Origin: CAZLWA01 sp964563165
GTDB lineage: Bacteria; CLD3; SB21
Assembly (NCBI GenBank): GCA_964563165.1
Contig: CAZLWA010000056.1
Location: 1 to 64,000 of the forward strand
DNA: 64,000 bases
Direction: 5' to 3'
Under the pieces are notes generated by a model, which saw only the letters and a list, made by a program, of their open reading frames with translations, made no database searches and was not told the origin of the DNA. This document shows, in pieces, positions 43,881-52,564 of the stretch (positions are counted from its first letter, which is position 1; each line of letters begins with the position of its first letter). Made by a program: the position numbers and the translations under genes.

Positions 43881-44791
43881 AATGAATACTCCTCATATTT
43901 TTGCGCGGAACCAGATTTTTCAAAAACATCATCCAGCGTGCTTTTGCGCGTGACAGTCAATTGGGTCATAACTCCGCAATGGTCGGATAGCGGCTCTTCA
44001 GGAAAATCAAGTACCGTATCTGATTCTGCCACCGTTAGCGAAGACCGGTTTTCTTTGGAGCATAGGGCAAACGTGTAGTCAATGCGTTCATCCTGATTAT
44101 GAATTACGGGATGCGTACCGTAGGAACGATTCAGGAAATAAGTATGGCCGCTTTTTGCCGGATGGACCGATTGATATGCATCGAAAGAAATTTCATTGAA
44201 ATATCGTTTCACCCACTGCTTTAATAGAATATATTCCAATGAACCCGGATTAAAATTGAAGTCGCCGGCAAGAACGACCGGCTGCCGGCGTGGGACTGAC
44301 CGGATAAAGTGCTGCAACTCTTCCATCTGATACATACGATAATGCATGTGTGAAATTTTTTTCCCTGCCCCGAGGTGAGTATTAAAGAGGTTGACTCTGC
44401 CGCCGTCCGTTTCGATCTGTATCATCAGCGCGCCTTTATTGGCAAAGTATTCATCGAACCGGGTGTGGTCGGAGAACGCAAGAACATGCTGTTCCAAAAT
44501 AGGAAATTTAGACAGGAACATTAATCCGTTTCCGTAACGTCCCTTTATTTTTTTCCTGTTTGGGGCGTAGTAGTGATACGGATATTTAAGGTTTTGGAGA
44601 AAATATCCCGCTATGGTGTCGCACCAAACTTCCTGTAATGCGATCACATCGGCGTTTAATAGCTTGATATGCTCCATTATCGCTTCCATGCGCGCGTCGA
44701 CGTTGCGCGCGATAGACAGGCGGCCGACTCTTAAACCCCAGACATTGAACGTGAGGACGCTGATCTTGGAAGAAGGTTGCTTGGAATTCAT
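43874..44791 (-). CDS. Endonuclease/exonuclease/phosphatase-family phosphodiesterase, sphingomyelinase-like
   Basis: 305 residues with the EEP fold motifs in order: LTFNVWGL, ADVIALQEVW (metal-binding Glu), a GLMFLSKFPI strand, LFNTHL, VLAGDFNFNP and a terminal SDHCGVM with the catalytic Asp-His. The long YYAPNRKKIKGRYGNG loop resembles neutral sphingomyelinases more than DNA-repair members. There is no signal peptide, so it is cytosolic unless anchored by a partner. The stop codon overlaps a small membrane ORF. Substrate (phospholipid, nucleic acid or phosphoinositide) is uncertain. Confidence 0.85.
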   Translation of the reverse strand: MNSKQPSSKISVLTFNVWGLRVGRLSIARNVDARMEAIMEHIKLLNADVIALQEVWCDTIAGYFLQNLKYPYHYYAPNRKKIKGRYGNGLMFLSKFPILEQHVLAFSDHTRFDEYFANKGALMIQIETDGGRVNLFNTHLGAGKKISHMHYRMYQMEELQHFIRSVPRRQPVVLAGDFNFNPGSLEYILLKQWVKRYFNEISFDAYQSVHPAKSGHTYFLNRSYGTHPVIHNQDERIDYTFALCSKENRSSLTVAESDTVLDFPEEPLSDHCGVMTQLTVTRKSTLDDVFEKSGSAQKYEEYSLW

Positions 44792-44902
44792 AATTCTTAT
44801 TTTTATTCTTAAGATAAAAAAAGAATATTACGGCGGTATAAAGGCTGTATTATGATTCGGTGAATTAATTAATGGCGAGGAACGGATCGAGGGGCTGTCA
44901 AA

Positions 44903-46360
44903 TTAAAAAGCAAATTCAACTTCTGTTTTTTTTGTGAAATAGCGGTTATAGATATAGGTGGTCTTGGCTTCGATTTGAATTCGATACACACCGGAACGGC
45001 AATACTGAGGCAGGATACCTGAGGAGTCCGATTTTTGAACTCCTGCGGAGTCTTTCATACTATCTTTTCTGGTCTGACGAAGGATGAACAATGCAGCCGC
45101 GGATCTCATGCGATTCCATGAGAACGAATTCTTTCCGATGGGCATGAACAGGTTTCTTGCAAGGAAGGCGACAAAATGCCCCTGGTCATCCACGATACGC
45201 GCCGTAACCTTGGAATATTCGGTCAGGAAGAAATCGAAGTCAATGGAACTGTCTTTTTGCGAGATTTCCAGATTCAAAATGTCCGTTCCGACATGATAAT
45301 ATTGCGCGCTGAGCTTGTCCGCCACAAATACCTGCCCGAAACGCTTCCAAAAAGCAATGCCGCGCGGTTCAACGAATTCATTCTCTGCTTCGCCTTTATG
45401 TCCGAAGGTGGTAATGTAATTCAAATGTTTATCAAACTTGTGAATGCAGTGGTTGCGGGCATCCGTAACCCAGACGTTGGCATAAAAGTCTAAAGCAACC
45501 GCCGAAAGCGAAACCTCGGGATAACCGTAGTCGCCGGAATTGACCGCCGCGATAAATCTTCCATTCAGCGTGAACAGGCTGATGCGCGAGCGGTGAAGGT
45601 CAACCGTTATCAGAAAATTTTCTTTTGTATATCCGTAAGGTTCACCCGCATCCACGACGGCAATGGCCTCCGGCCGGAAAAGCGTTTCGGAAAAATGGGA
45701 GGAGTCAGCTTTTTCCCCGATCGCATACAGGAACTTCATGCGTTTGTCAAAAACCTGAATGCGGTCGTTGCCGGTATCGGCGACGTATATCCTACCGTCC
45801 GTGCTCAGCGCAATGCCGGATGGTTGTCTAAATTCTCCATACCTGCCTCCTTCATTTCCGTGCGCACTCACAAATTGCAGATAACTTCCGGGGTTGTGCA
45901 ATTGCACAATACGGTTATGCCCCGTGTCGGTGACATAGACTTCGCCGCTGGCCGTGGAAGCAATACCGGTTGGTTTTTTTAATTTTTGTTGCGGGCCCTT
46001 ACCTTCGTACAGGTCGATGCTCAGCATCGAGCTGTTGAAAATAATATTATTCTGGCCGGAATTTATTCCGTACACGGTCAGGTCATCATCATCGTTTTTA
46101 GTGAGCGGGTCGTCGGTGCTGATAAGACGCGTTACGGTGATACCCCTGGGATCGTTGGGCACAATATCGGCTCGTCCGATAAGCGCCATATATGCGAACA
46201 AATGAATGGCTGTGGCTTTGTGAATCGGTGCGTGCTTAAAGGGAGGATAAACCAACGTCGTCGGCACTTGTATCGTTAGATTTTTTTCCTGGGCGAAGAT
46301 ACCGGGCAAGAAGAGGATCATCAAAAAAACTGGGATTCGGAAACAAGTGGACCGGCTCAT
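44903..46360 (-). CDS. Exported NHL-repeat protein
   Basis: 485 residues: signal peptide, a ~110-residue N-terminal domain rich in beta strands, then an NHL propeller (~125-370) with repeats such as VYVTDTGHNRIVQLHNPG, IYVADTGNDRIQVFDKR and VWVTDARNHCIHKFDKH. A C-terminal domain ends YFTKKTEVEFAF and looks like the FlgD-like/sorting modules of FCB surface proteins. It is probably secreted or surface-attached and binds an unknown ligand. A second NHL protein lies at 15.2 kb. Divergent from the ECF sigma gene. Confidence 0.86.
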   Translation of the reverse strand: MSRSTCFRIPVFLMILFLPGIFAQEKNLTIQVPTTLVYPPFKHAPIHKATAIHLFAYMALIGRADIVPNDPRGITVTRLISTDDPLTKNDDDDLTVYGINSGQNNIIFNSSMLSIDLYEGKGPQQKLKKPTGIASTASGEVYVTDTGHNRIVQLHNPGSYLQFVSAHGNEGGRYGEFRQPSGIALSTDGRIYVADTGNDRIQVFDKRMKFLYAIGEKADSSHFSETLFRPEAIAVVDAGEPYGYTKENFLITVDLHRSRISLFTLNGRFIAAVNSGDYGYPEVSLSAVALDFYANVWVTDARNHCIHKFDKHLNYITTFGHKGEAENEFVEPRGIAFWKRFGQVFVADKLSAQYYHVGTDILNLEISQKDSSIDFDFFLTEYSKVTARIVDDQGHFVAFLARNLFMPIGKNSFSWNRMRSAAALFILRQTRKDSMKDSAGVQKSDSSGILPQYCRSGVYRIQIEAKTTYIYNRYFTKKTEVEFAF

Positions 46361-46460
46361 GGTGCGAGAGGTTTATTTTATTGCGGGTTTTTTAACTTAG
46401 ACGAATCAGAAATAAATTGCAAGTTGAAAGAAATAAATTTAAATTTAAAAGCTTCAAGGC

Positions 46461-46485
46461 GGAATAATCAAAAAGAAATAACGTT
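46461..46485 (+). promoter_or_regulatory. ECF-type promoter upstream of the sigma factor
   Basis: GGAAT at 46461-46465 and CGTT at 46482-46485, giving GGAAT-N17-GTT, one base short of the GGAAT-N18-GTT consensus of actinobacterial SigR. It would start transcription about 10 nt before the sigma ATG and so fits autoregulation. Confidence 0.6.
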
Positions 46486-46502
46486 AAACAATCGGCGTAC
46501 GT

Positions 46503-47057
46503 ATGACGGCAAAAGAATTCGAAGAACTGGCTCTGCCTCACGCGGAATCGCTTTACAATACCGCGCTCAGATTGACCCGTAATGTGAAAGATGCGGAAGA
46601 CCTTGTTCAAGAAGTTTATTTCAAAGCTTTTCGCTCGATCGCTCAGTTTCAGCCCGGCACCAATATGCGCGCGTGGTTGTTCAAGATCCTGGTGAACACG
46701 CACATTTCGCTGTATCGCAAGACTTCGAAGAATCCGGTAGTGTCCGGCTATGACGATGTGGCAGAGTTTTCGTTATACAATCAGGTTCACAGCCGTGCCG
46801 GCTCGATTTCCGATTCGCCCTCCGAAATTTTGGATCGTTTTCTGAAAAAGGACATTCATGAGGCGATTGACAAATTGCCCGAACCGTTTCGTGACGTTGT
46901 CCAGTTGGTGGATATTGAAGGATTCTCATACAAAGAAGCGTCCGACATTCTGGAAACCCCGGTCGGAACCGTGATGTCGCGGCTCTTTCGCAGCCGGAAA
47001 CAGCTTCAACAGTATTTGTGGGAATACGCGGTGGAATACAGCTACGTAAAGAAATAA
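46503..47057 (+). CDS. ECF sigma factor, SigR-like
   Basis: 184 residues, region 2 and region 4 only. Region 2 has DAEDLVQEVYFKAFRSI and MRAWLFKILVNTHI; region 4 has LPEPFRDVVQLVDIEGFSYKEASDILETPVGTVMSRLFRSRKQL. The GTVMSRLFRSRKQL recognition helix is close to SigR/RpoE-type sigma factors that pair with zinc anti-sigma factors. The partner gene follows 30 nt downstream. Likely regulation: released by oxidation of the anti-sigma factor, and self-activated through the GGAAT...GTT promoter. Confidence 0.92.
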   Translation: MTAKEFEELALPHAESLYNTALRLTRNVKDAEDLVQEVYFKAFRSIAQFQPGTNMRAWLFKILVNTHISLYRKTSKNPVVSGYDDVAEFSLYNQVHSRAGSISDSPSEILDRFLKKDIHEAIDKLPEPFRDVVQLVDIEGFSYKEASDILETPVGTVMSRLFRSRKQLQQYLWEYAVEYSYVKK

Positions 47058-47087
47058 TCTCGTGATCAACCAATCAAAGGAAAATTC

Positions 47088-47378
47088 ATGGAAGAGCTCT
47101 CACCACACAAAGATCTGGACGCTCGGGCGCATGGCCTGGATTGCGCAAAAGTGGCGGAACGCGTATACGCGTTTTTAGACGGTCAGATGGGTCTGGAAGA
47201 ATTGACCGTATACGAGCGTCACCTGGAATTGTGCCTGCCGTGCCGTGCCCTGGTGGATTTTGAAAACAAGTTAATAGCGATGATCAAAGCGAAAGGAGCG
47301 GCCGGCGCCGAAATTCCGGCTGTGCTGATGGATAAGATCAAAAAAGCCCTTGCAAATTCATCCGATCCAAAAAATTAG
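47088..47378 (+). CDS. RsrA-type zinc-binding anti-sigma factor
   Basis: 96 residues, cytosolic, with the zinc anti-sigma pattern H15-x3-C19, then H45-x3-C49-x2-C52. The His37/Cys41/Cys44 and His7/Cys11 spacings of Streptomyces RsrA are reproduced exactly, shifted by eight residues. RsrA holds SigR until disulfide stress oxidises the cysteines and ejects zinc. The gene directly follows its cognate sigma factor. AAAGG lies before ATG 47088. The remaining C-terminus is a short amphipathic helix. Confidence 0.88.
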   Translation: MEELSPHKDLDARAHGLDCAKVAERVYAFLDGQMGLEELTVYERHLELCLPCRALVDFENKLIAMIKAKGAAGAEIPAVLMDKIKKALANSSDPKN

Positions 47379-47433
47379 TTCCTGTTCCTATTGACTCTCG
47401 TCCCGTCGTTTCAAAATACTTATCGCGTATTCA

Positions 47434-49068
47434 TTATCGCCATCCCTGGGCGATCGGGAGTCGCCGTCCGAATCCAAAAGCTTTGGACGTTATCCGCAAG
47501 CCCGGAGCGGCTTGGCGACGTTTATATTCGTTGTGGTCAATCAGGCTCAGGATATTCTTAACCGCCGCCGGGTCGTAGCCCAGTGCGATTATTTCCTTTT
47601 CTTCTTTCAAATCCTCCACATACGCTTTTAAAACGCCATCGAGAATCTCGTAGGACGGCAAGGAATCCTGATCCGTTTGATTGGGACGCAGTTCCGCCGA
47701 GGGCGCTTTCGTGATCGTTCGCTGCGGGATCATTTCGCGGTCGCGGTTGATCCACCGTGCGATCTGATACACCAGCGTTTTCGGAACGTCACTGATGACG
47801 GCAAGGCCGCCGCACATATCGCCGTAAATTGTGCAATAGCCGACGGCCAGTTCCGATTTGTTGCCCGTGCTCATGACCATGGCATTGAGCTTATTGGATA
47901 ATGCCATTAGAATATTTCCCCGGATGCGCGCCTGAATGTTCTCTTCCGTGATGTCCGGAGGCAAATCGCCGAATTCCGGCTTCATCGTTTCTAGAAAAAC
48001 TTCAAATGCGGGTTCGATAGGGATGACGCGGAATTCAATTCCAAGATTCTCAGCCAGCCGTGCAGCGTCCTCCCGGCTGTGTGCGGACGAATACCGCGAG
48101 GGCATCGAAACGCCGATCACATTGGCCTTTCCGAGCGCCGCGGTGGTGACGGCGGCAACGACCGCCGAATCAATCCCGCCGCTGAGTCCGATGAGGGCTT
48201 TCTTAAATCCGCATTTGCTCATGTAATCCCGGGCCCCCAACACCAGCGCCTGATAAATTTGCGCTTCATCCGAGCCGGGCCATGTATGAATCGTTCCGGT
48301 ACCATTGCCGAAATCAGCGGTGACCCAATCCTCTTCGAATGACTTGGCCTGGGCGACAACTTTTCCGTCCTGACTCAATGCAAAACTGCAACCGTCAAAA
48401 ATCAGACTGTCGTTGCCTCCGACCAGGTTGACCAGCACGCACGGCAGAGCATATTTTTTCGTGATATTCCTGAACATTTCCAGGCGCAAGCTACTTTTTT
48501 GAATGTGGAATGGGGACGCGGAGATGTTGATCAGAATTTCCGCGCCCTGCCGGGCGAGTTCTTCAATGGGATCGGTGGGATAGATCCGGTGATCCCAAAA
48601 GTCCTTGTCATTCCAGCTATCCTCGCAAATGGAGATGCCGAGGCGCTTTCCGCGGAATAAGAATATCTTCTTTTCTTTCGCCGGCTCGAAATGCCGCAAT
48701 TCGTCGAACACGTCGTAATTCGGCAACAGCGATTTGTGCTGAACTCCGATAATTTTTTTGTTTTCGATGAGGGCCGCAGCATTGTATACTGAATGGCCCT
48801 GGGCAGAAGGATTGGGCGAGGCGAAGCCGCAAATGACTCCGATGCCCTCCGTATGGGAACAAACCTCCTCCAGCGCCTCCAGATTCTTTTCAACAAAAAT
48901 TTTTTTCTCAACGAGGTCTTCCGGCGGATAGCCGGTAATCGAGAGCTCGGGAAACACGATCAAATCGGCGCCCGTTCCGCGGGCCTTATGAATATGCTCG
49001 ATAATGCCGGCCGAATTTCTTTTCAGGTCGCCGACGCGCGTATTGATCTGGGCTAAGACAATTTTCAT
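47434..49068 (-). CDS. nadE: Glutamine-dependent NAD+ synthetase
   Basis: Amidates nicotinate adenine dinucleotide to NAD+, using ammonia from glutamine. 544 residues in two domains. The N-terminal nitrilase-like glutaminase has Glu in FPELSITGYPPEDL, Lys in QHKSLLPNYDVFDE and Cys in ISICEDSWND. The C-terminal synthetase has the GLSGGIDSA P-loop and a complete C-terminus. ATG 49068 is preferred over a TTG nine codons upstream, because the region between forms the terminator of the preceding operon. No strong ribosome site. Confidence 0.96.
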   Translation of the reverse strand: MKIVLAQINTRVGDLKRNSAGIIEHIHKARGTGADLIVFPELSITGYPPEDLVEKKIFVEKNLEALEEVCSHTEGIGVICGFASPNPSAQGHSVYNAAALIENKKIIGVQHKSLLPNYDVFDELRHFEPAKEKKIFLFRGKRLGISICEDSWNDKDFWDHRIYPTDPIEELARQGAEILINISASPFHIQKSSLRLEMFRNITKKYALPCVLVNLVGGNDSLIFDGCSFALSQDGKVVAQAKSFEEDWVTADFGNGTGTIHTWPGSDEAQIYQALVLGARDYMSKCGFKKALIGLSGGIDSAVVAAVTTAALGKANVIGVSMPSRYSSAHSREDAARLAENLGIEFRVIPIEPAFEVFLETMKPEFGDLPPDITEENIQARIRGNILMALSNKLNAMVMSTGNKSELAVGYCTIYGDMCGGLAVISDVPKTLVYQIARWINRDREMIPQRTITKAPSAELRPNQTDQDSLPSYEILDGVLKAYVEDLKEEKEIIALGYDPAAVKNILSLIDHNEYKRRQAAPGLRITSKAFGFGRRLPIAQGWR

Positions 49069-49070
49069 AA

Positions 49071-49103
49071 AATAAAAAATCCGATCGTGTTCCAACCGGA
49101 TTT
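49071..49103 (-). terminator. Intrinsic terminator of the glnE operon
   Basis: On the minus strand AAATCCG pairs with CGGATTT and is followed by a T-rich run toward nadE. It begins 30 nt after the stop of the S24 peptidase gene and ends directly before nadE. Confidence 0.8.
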
Positions 49104-49133
49104 AAGTTAAGGAAAAATCTTTAAAAAGTAAAA

Positions 49134-49553
49134 TCAATGACGAATCACGTCGATGACCTTGCCGCCAACGCGAAATTCAGAAAATCCCGGGTCCACTTCG
49201 ACCGGCTGCATTTCTGAATTAGCCGGCTGCAAAATGATCTTCGAGCCGCGCTTGTAAATGCGCTTGACGGTCGCCTCTTCGTTGACGTACGCAATGACGA
49301 TGTCGCCGTTGGCAAAGTCCGACGTGTATTTAACGACAATATAGTTGCCGTCGAAAATACCGTCTTCAATCATGCTATCGCCGACGATCTGCAGAGCGAA
49401 AATATTTTTGTCGCCGTGAGTATATTTCTGGGAAGAGGGGTGGATATAGCCCAAAGAGATGCTGTCCGAAAATCTCGGCGTTCCCGCGGCCACTTTTCCC
49501 AACACCGGAATACCGGTGGCATCATCGCGGACATAACTTAAATTACTTTCCAT
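49134..49553 (-). CDS. Stand-alone S24 peptidase, UmuD/LexA-like, no HTH domain
   Basis: 139 residues. The LexA/UmuD cleavage region reads IPVLGKVAAGTP, with a scissile Ala23-Gly24. The catalytic dyad is Ser60 (VGDSMIEDGIFDG) and Lys97 (EATVKRIY), the same residue numbers and total length as E. coli UmuD. The linker sequence, however, is LexA-like. The same frame is closed by a stop 16-18 nt upstream of the start (49569-49571), so no DNA-binding domain is encoded. It overlaps the glnE 3' end by 11 nt and is cotranscribed with it. No umuC-like polymerase is adjacent. Confidence 0.85.
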   Translation of the reverse strand: MESNLSYVRDDATGIPVLGKVAAGTPRFSDSISLGYIHPSSQKYTHGDKNIFALQIVGDSMIEDGIFDGNYIVVKYTSDFANGDIVIAYVNEEATVKRIYKRGSKIILQPANSEMQPVEVDPGFSEFRVGGKVIDVIRH

Positions 49554-52443
49554 TTGATACCGCTCGCATTAAAGTAAAATACAACGATTCGTTTTGCTGC
49601 TTAACTGACGAAAGTCGTTCCAACAGATGAAACCCTGACTGTAATTTACAAAATTTCGCCAGAAAAGCAAGCTGTTTTTCGTCGTTCGGGATCTTATTGG
49701 ATTTCCGTTCGAATGCAAGATAATTGTATTTTTCAATCCGGCGCAGGAAAAGGTAATTGTCCGTAAGCGCTTTATCCTGGTCAATCTTTCCGGCGGCGGC
49801 AAGCGCGCTGATGGCTTCCAGGGTGCTGGTGAGCTGAATGTTGTATTTGATTTGCATGGCCTGAACCGGATACTCAATATCCAAAATAGCGCCGCGCGAG
49901 AATTTGATGTCATGGGCCGCATCGCCCGGCGTCCTGATTTTTTCTGCGATTTGCCGATCGCGCATGGCGGTGACAGACCGAATTTCGTCAGCGGTCATAG
50001 GTTTTTCAAATACCGCTTTCCGAAAGAACTGAATAACATCCTTTCCAAGCCCTTCATCGCCGCACACCCAACGGGCTTTGATGAGCGATTGCCTTTCCCA
50101 AAACATGGCCCGGTTTTCAAAATAGTCGCGGCATCGCGACGCGGTGACGACGAGCGGTGACTGCTTGCCTTCGGGGCGCAGCCGTGCGTCGATATCATAA
50201 AGAGTGCCGTCCGGTGTGGTTTGAGCCACGTCATTCAAAAACAGCTTTGCGCGCACGATGGCGTCATCGATATCCGAAGAATCACGGCACACAAAGATAA
50301 CATCCAGATCGGATTTGTACCCCAGTTCGTTTCCGCCGAATTTACCAAGCCCGATCACGGCGACGCCGTCGCGCGGAAAATGTAGTTTAAAAATAGTTTG
50401 TAAAATCCAATCCGCCAGCTGCGTGAGATTTTTGAAAATCTCAGCCTCACTTCTCCATTGTTCCTGGCAAACCAGCTTGATCCATTGGATCTTTTTGAAA
50501 ACATGAATGTTCGTATGAATATCCCAGTCCGTACGCGGGTCATAAGCGGCCGCCGTCTGCCAATCCGGATAATGCAGCAGCAGGTGGTCTGTCGTGGAGG
50601 GCTTTTCACAGAGAATATGCGTAAAAAAATTGGAGAAAGAAGCCAGGTAAACCATTGCGTGCAGGGCGTCCGTCCGTCCTGCCAGGGTTTTATACAACCC
50701 GTCAATGAAAGGATGATTGGCAACCAGGCGCTCAAAATTCATCAGGGTGTGATCCGGATCGGGAGTCGCAGAGGCCTCGCGCAGCAGCGCCGGCATGAGT
50801 TCGGAAAAGTTCTTTTGGGTGACATTCGAATACATTTTCGGAAAATGGCCGAAAGCAAGCGCCCGCACCGCACGACGAGCGGTTTCTGCGGATGCGAACC
50901 CCAGCGCATGAAAGGTCCCTTCGATTTTTACATTCAGCGTTTCAGCCGACAGGAGCGGGAACACATTCCCGGCATCGGTTAGTTCGGGTGCTTGTTGAAA
51001 TACCGCGTCGAATATTATTCGTACTTTTTCCAAATGGCGGCTCAGGCTGGCATGAAAATCCTCAGGGCTTTTGAAATCGAGCACCATCGCGATCTTCTTA
51101 CTTTCGCGGTCTGTTCCCGTCAGCGAATGCGTCTGAATATTTTCTTCGATCTGCAACAGATGCTCGATCTTGCGGTAGAATATGTACGCGTTTGTCAGAG
51201 TCTCTTTTTCATTTGCGTTCAGAAATCCGCTTTCAAAAAGTTTTTGAATGGCGGTCAAGGTAGTTCCTGTCCGGATCGACAGGCAGCGGCCCCCGTTGAT
51301 CAATTGCAAAGCCTGGACGACAAATTCGATATCGCGAATGCCGCCGGAACTGATTTTGATATTCAGCCTGCCGGATTCGATTCTCTGTTCCTCCATGCGC
51401 CATTTCATGCGTGCGATTTCATTGAGCGGTGATTCAAAAAATGTCTTCGGATAGATGAACGGCACGAGCCGCTCCAGGAATTGTTTTCCGAAGTCCATAT
51501 CTCCGGCGATGGGGCGTGCTTTGATCAGCATTTGTCTTTCCCATAATTGTCCCCGCGATTCATAATAATGCAGGTAGCTCGAAATGCTCCTGGCCAGGGG
51601 TCCCGCATCGCCGTCCGGCCGAAGCCGCGTGTCGACTCGGTATAACATGCCTTCGCGGCTGTCGCGGGCGACGGAAGAAATTATCGCGGCGCAGAGTTGA
51701 TTGAAGAATTCATGGTGGGAGATTTCTTTATCGTCTTTGTTAATGACTTCTTCGTCGCGATACACAAATATCAGATCCACGTCGGACGAGTAGTTCAATT
51801 CGTTTCCGCCTAATTTTCCGAGGGCGATGATGGTGAAGGGGGTCGAGGGCGGCCCGAATTTTTCTACAAAAGCCCGATAGTGGAGGGCCGACAGAGTCTG
51901 AATGCAGGCGTCCGCCAAAATTGAAATCGCGAGACCGGTCGCTTCAAACGGTTCATCCAAGAGATAATCGCGGATTCCGATCTTCAGAATTTCGCGCCGC
52001 TTAACCGTTCGCAGGGCGTCCATTTTACGGGAAATGGAATACGACGGATTTTCCGAAATAACCTGTAAATTCTTTTGCAACATGTTTTCATCCATCGGCG
52101 GACAATACAAGTCCGGACTGATCAAAAAATAAGTGTACTGGAAATCACGGATGAGCGTTGTACTCAGAAAATGACTGCACGAGAGCAGCCGGATAAGGCG
52201 GGCAATGATCGGAGGGAAATCACAAAGCATCTTGTAGAAAGAGCTCTTATTAACGGTGGAGCGGGTTAGTCGCTCGAAGCGATTCAGAATTTCATCGGGT
52301 GACGGGTTCCGGCTAATCTCGGAAAAAAGCCGGCCGATAAACGCCAGGTGTGAATCCGGAATGCCCTGCGTGATACGATCGTAGTCGCTCCGGGCATTTT
52401 CGGGATTATCGAAAAAAGAAAAATCGGTTGAAAACGGACTCAT
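49543..52443 (-). CDS. glnE: Bifunctional glutamine synthetase adenylyltransferase/deadenylase GlnE
   Basis: Adds AMP to glutamine synthetase, or removes it, according to nitrogen status. 966 residues, normal length, with two nucleotidyltransferase domains: GKLGGNELNYSSDVDLIFVYRD in the N-terminal half and GLGKFGGNELGYKSDLDVIFVCRD in the C-terminal half, each followed by an RLRPDG/RLRPEG motif and a helical domain. Both active sites look intact. It is translated first and is followed by the overlapping S24 peptidase gene. Confidence 0.95.
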   Translation of the reverse strand: MSPFSTDFSFFDNPENARSDYDRITQGIPDSHLAFIGRLFSEISRNPSPDEILNRFERLTRSTVNKSSFYKMLCDFPPIIARLIRLLSCSHFLSTTLIRDFQYTYFLISPDLYCPPMDENMLQKNLQVISENPSYSISRKMDALRTVKRREILKIGIRDYLLDEPFEATGLAISILADACIQTLSALHYRAFVEKFGPPSTPFTIIALGKLGGNELNYSSDVDLIFVYRDEEVINKDDKEISHHEFFNQLCAAIISSVARDSREGMLYRVDTRLRPDGDAGPLARSISSYLHYYESRGQLWERQMLIKARPIAGDMDFGKQFLERLVPFIYPKTFFESPLNEIARMKWRMEEQRIESGRLNIKISSGGIRDIEFVVQALQLINGGRCLSIRTGTTLTAIQKLFESGFLNANEKETLTNAYIFYRKIEHLLQIEENIQTHSLTGTDRESKKIAMVLDFKSPEDFHASLSRHLEKVRIIFDAVFQQAPELTDAGNVFPLLSAETLNVKIEGTFHALGFASAETARRAVRALAFGHFPKMYSNVTQKNFSELMPALLREASATPDPDHTLMNFERLVANHPFIDGLYKTLAGRTDALHAMVYLASFSNFFTHILCEKPSTTDHLLLHYPDWQTAAAYDPRTDWDIHTNIHVFKKIQWIKLVCQEQWRSEAEIFKNLTQLADWILQTIFKLHFPRDGVAVIGLGKFGGNELGYKSDLDVIFVCRDSSDIDDAIVRAKLFLNDVAQTTPDGTLYDIDARLRPEGKQSPLVVTASRCRDYFENRAMFWERQSLIKARWVCGDEGLGKDVIQFFRKAVFEKPMTADEIRSVTAMRDRQIAEKIRTPGDAAHDIKFSRGAILDIEYPVQAMQIKYNIQLTSTLEAISALAAAGKIDQDKALTDNYLFLRRIEKYNYLAFERKSNKIPNDEKQLAFLAKFCKLQSGFHLLERLSSVKQQNESLYFTLMRAVSNGK

Positions 52444-52564
52444 TGAATATTTAAATTGAATTGTTTTTGAATATTGCCTATGTTTTTAAACACGTTTTAT
52501 AAAATAGAAATTAAAGATTTTGAATGCTATCAATAATTTTTAACGAAACCGATTTGGAGCAGGC

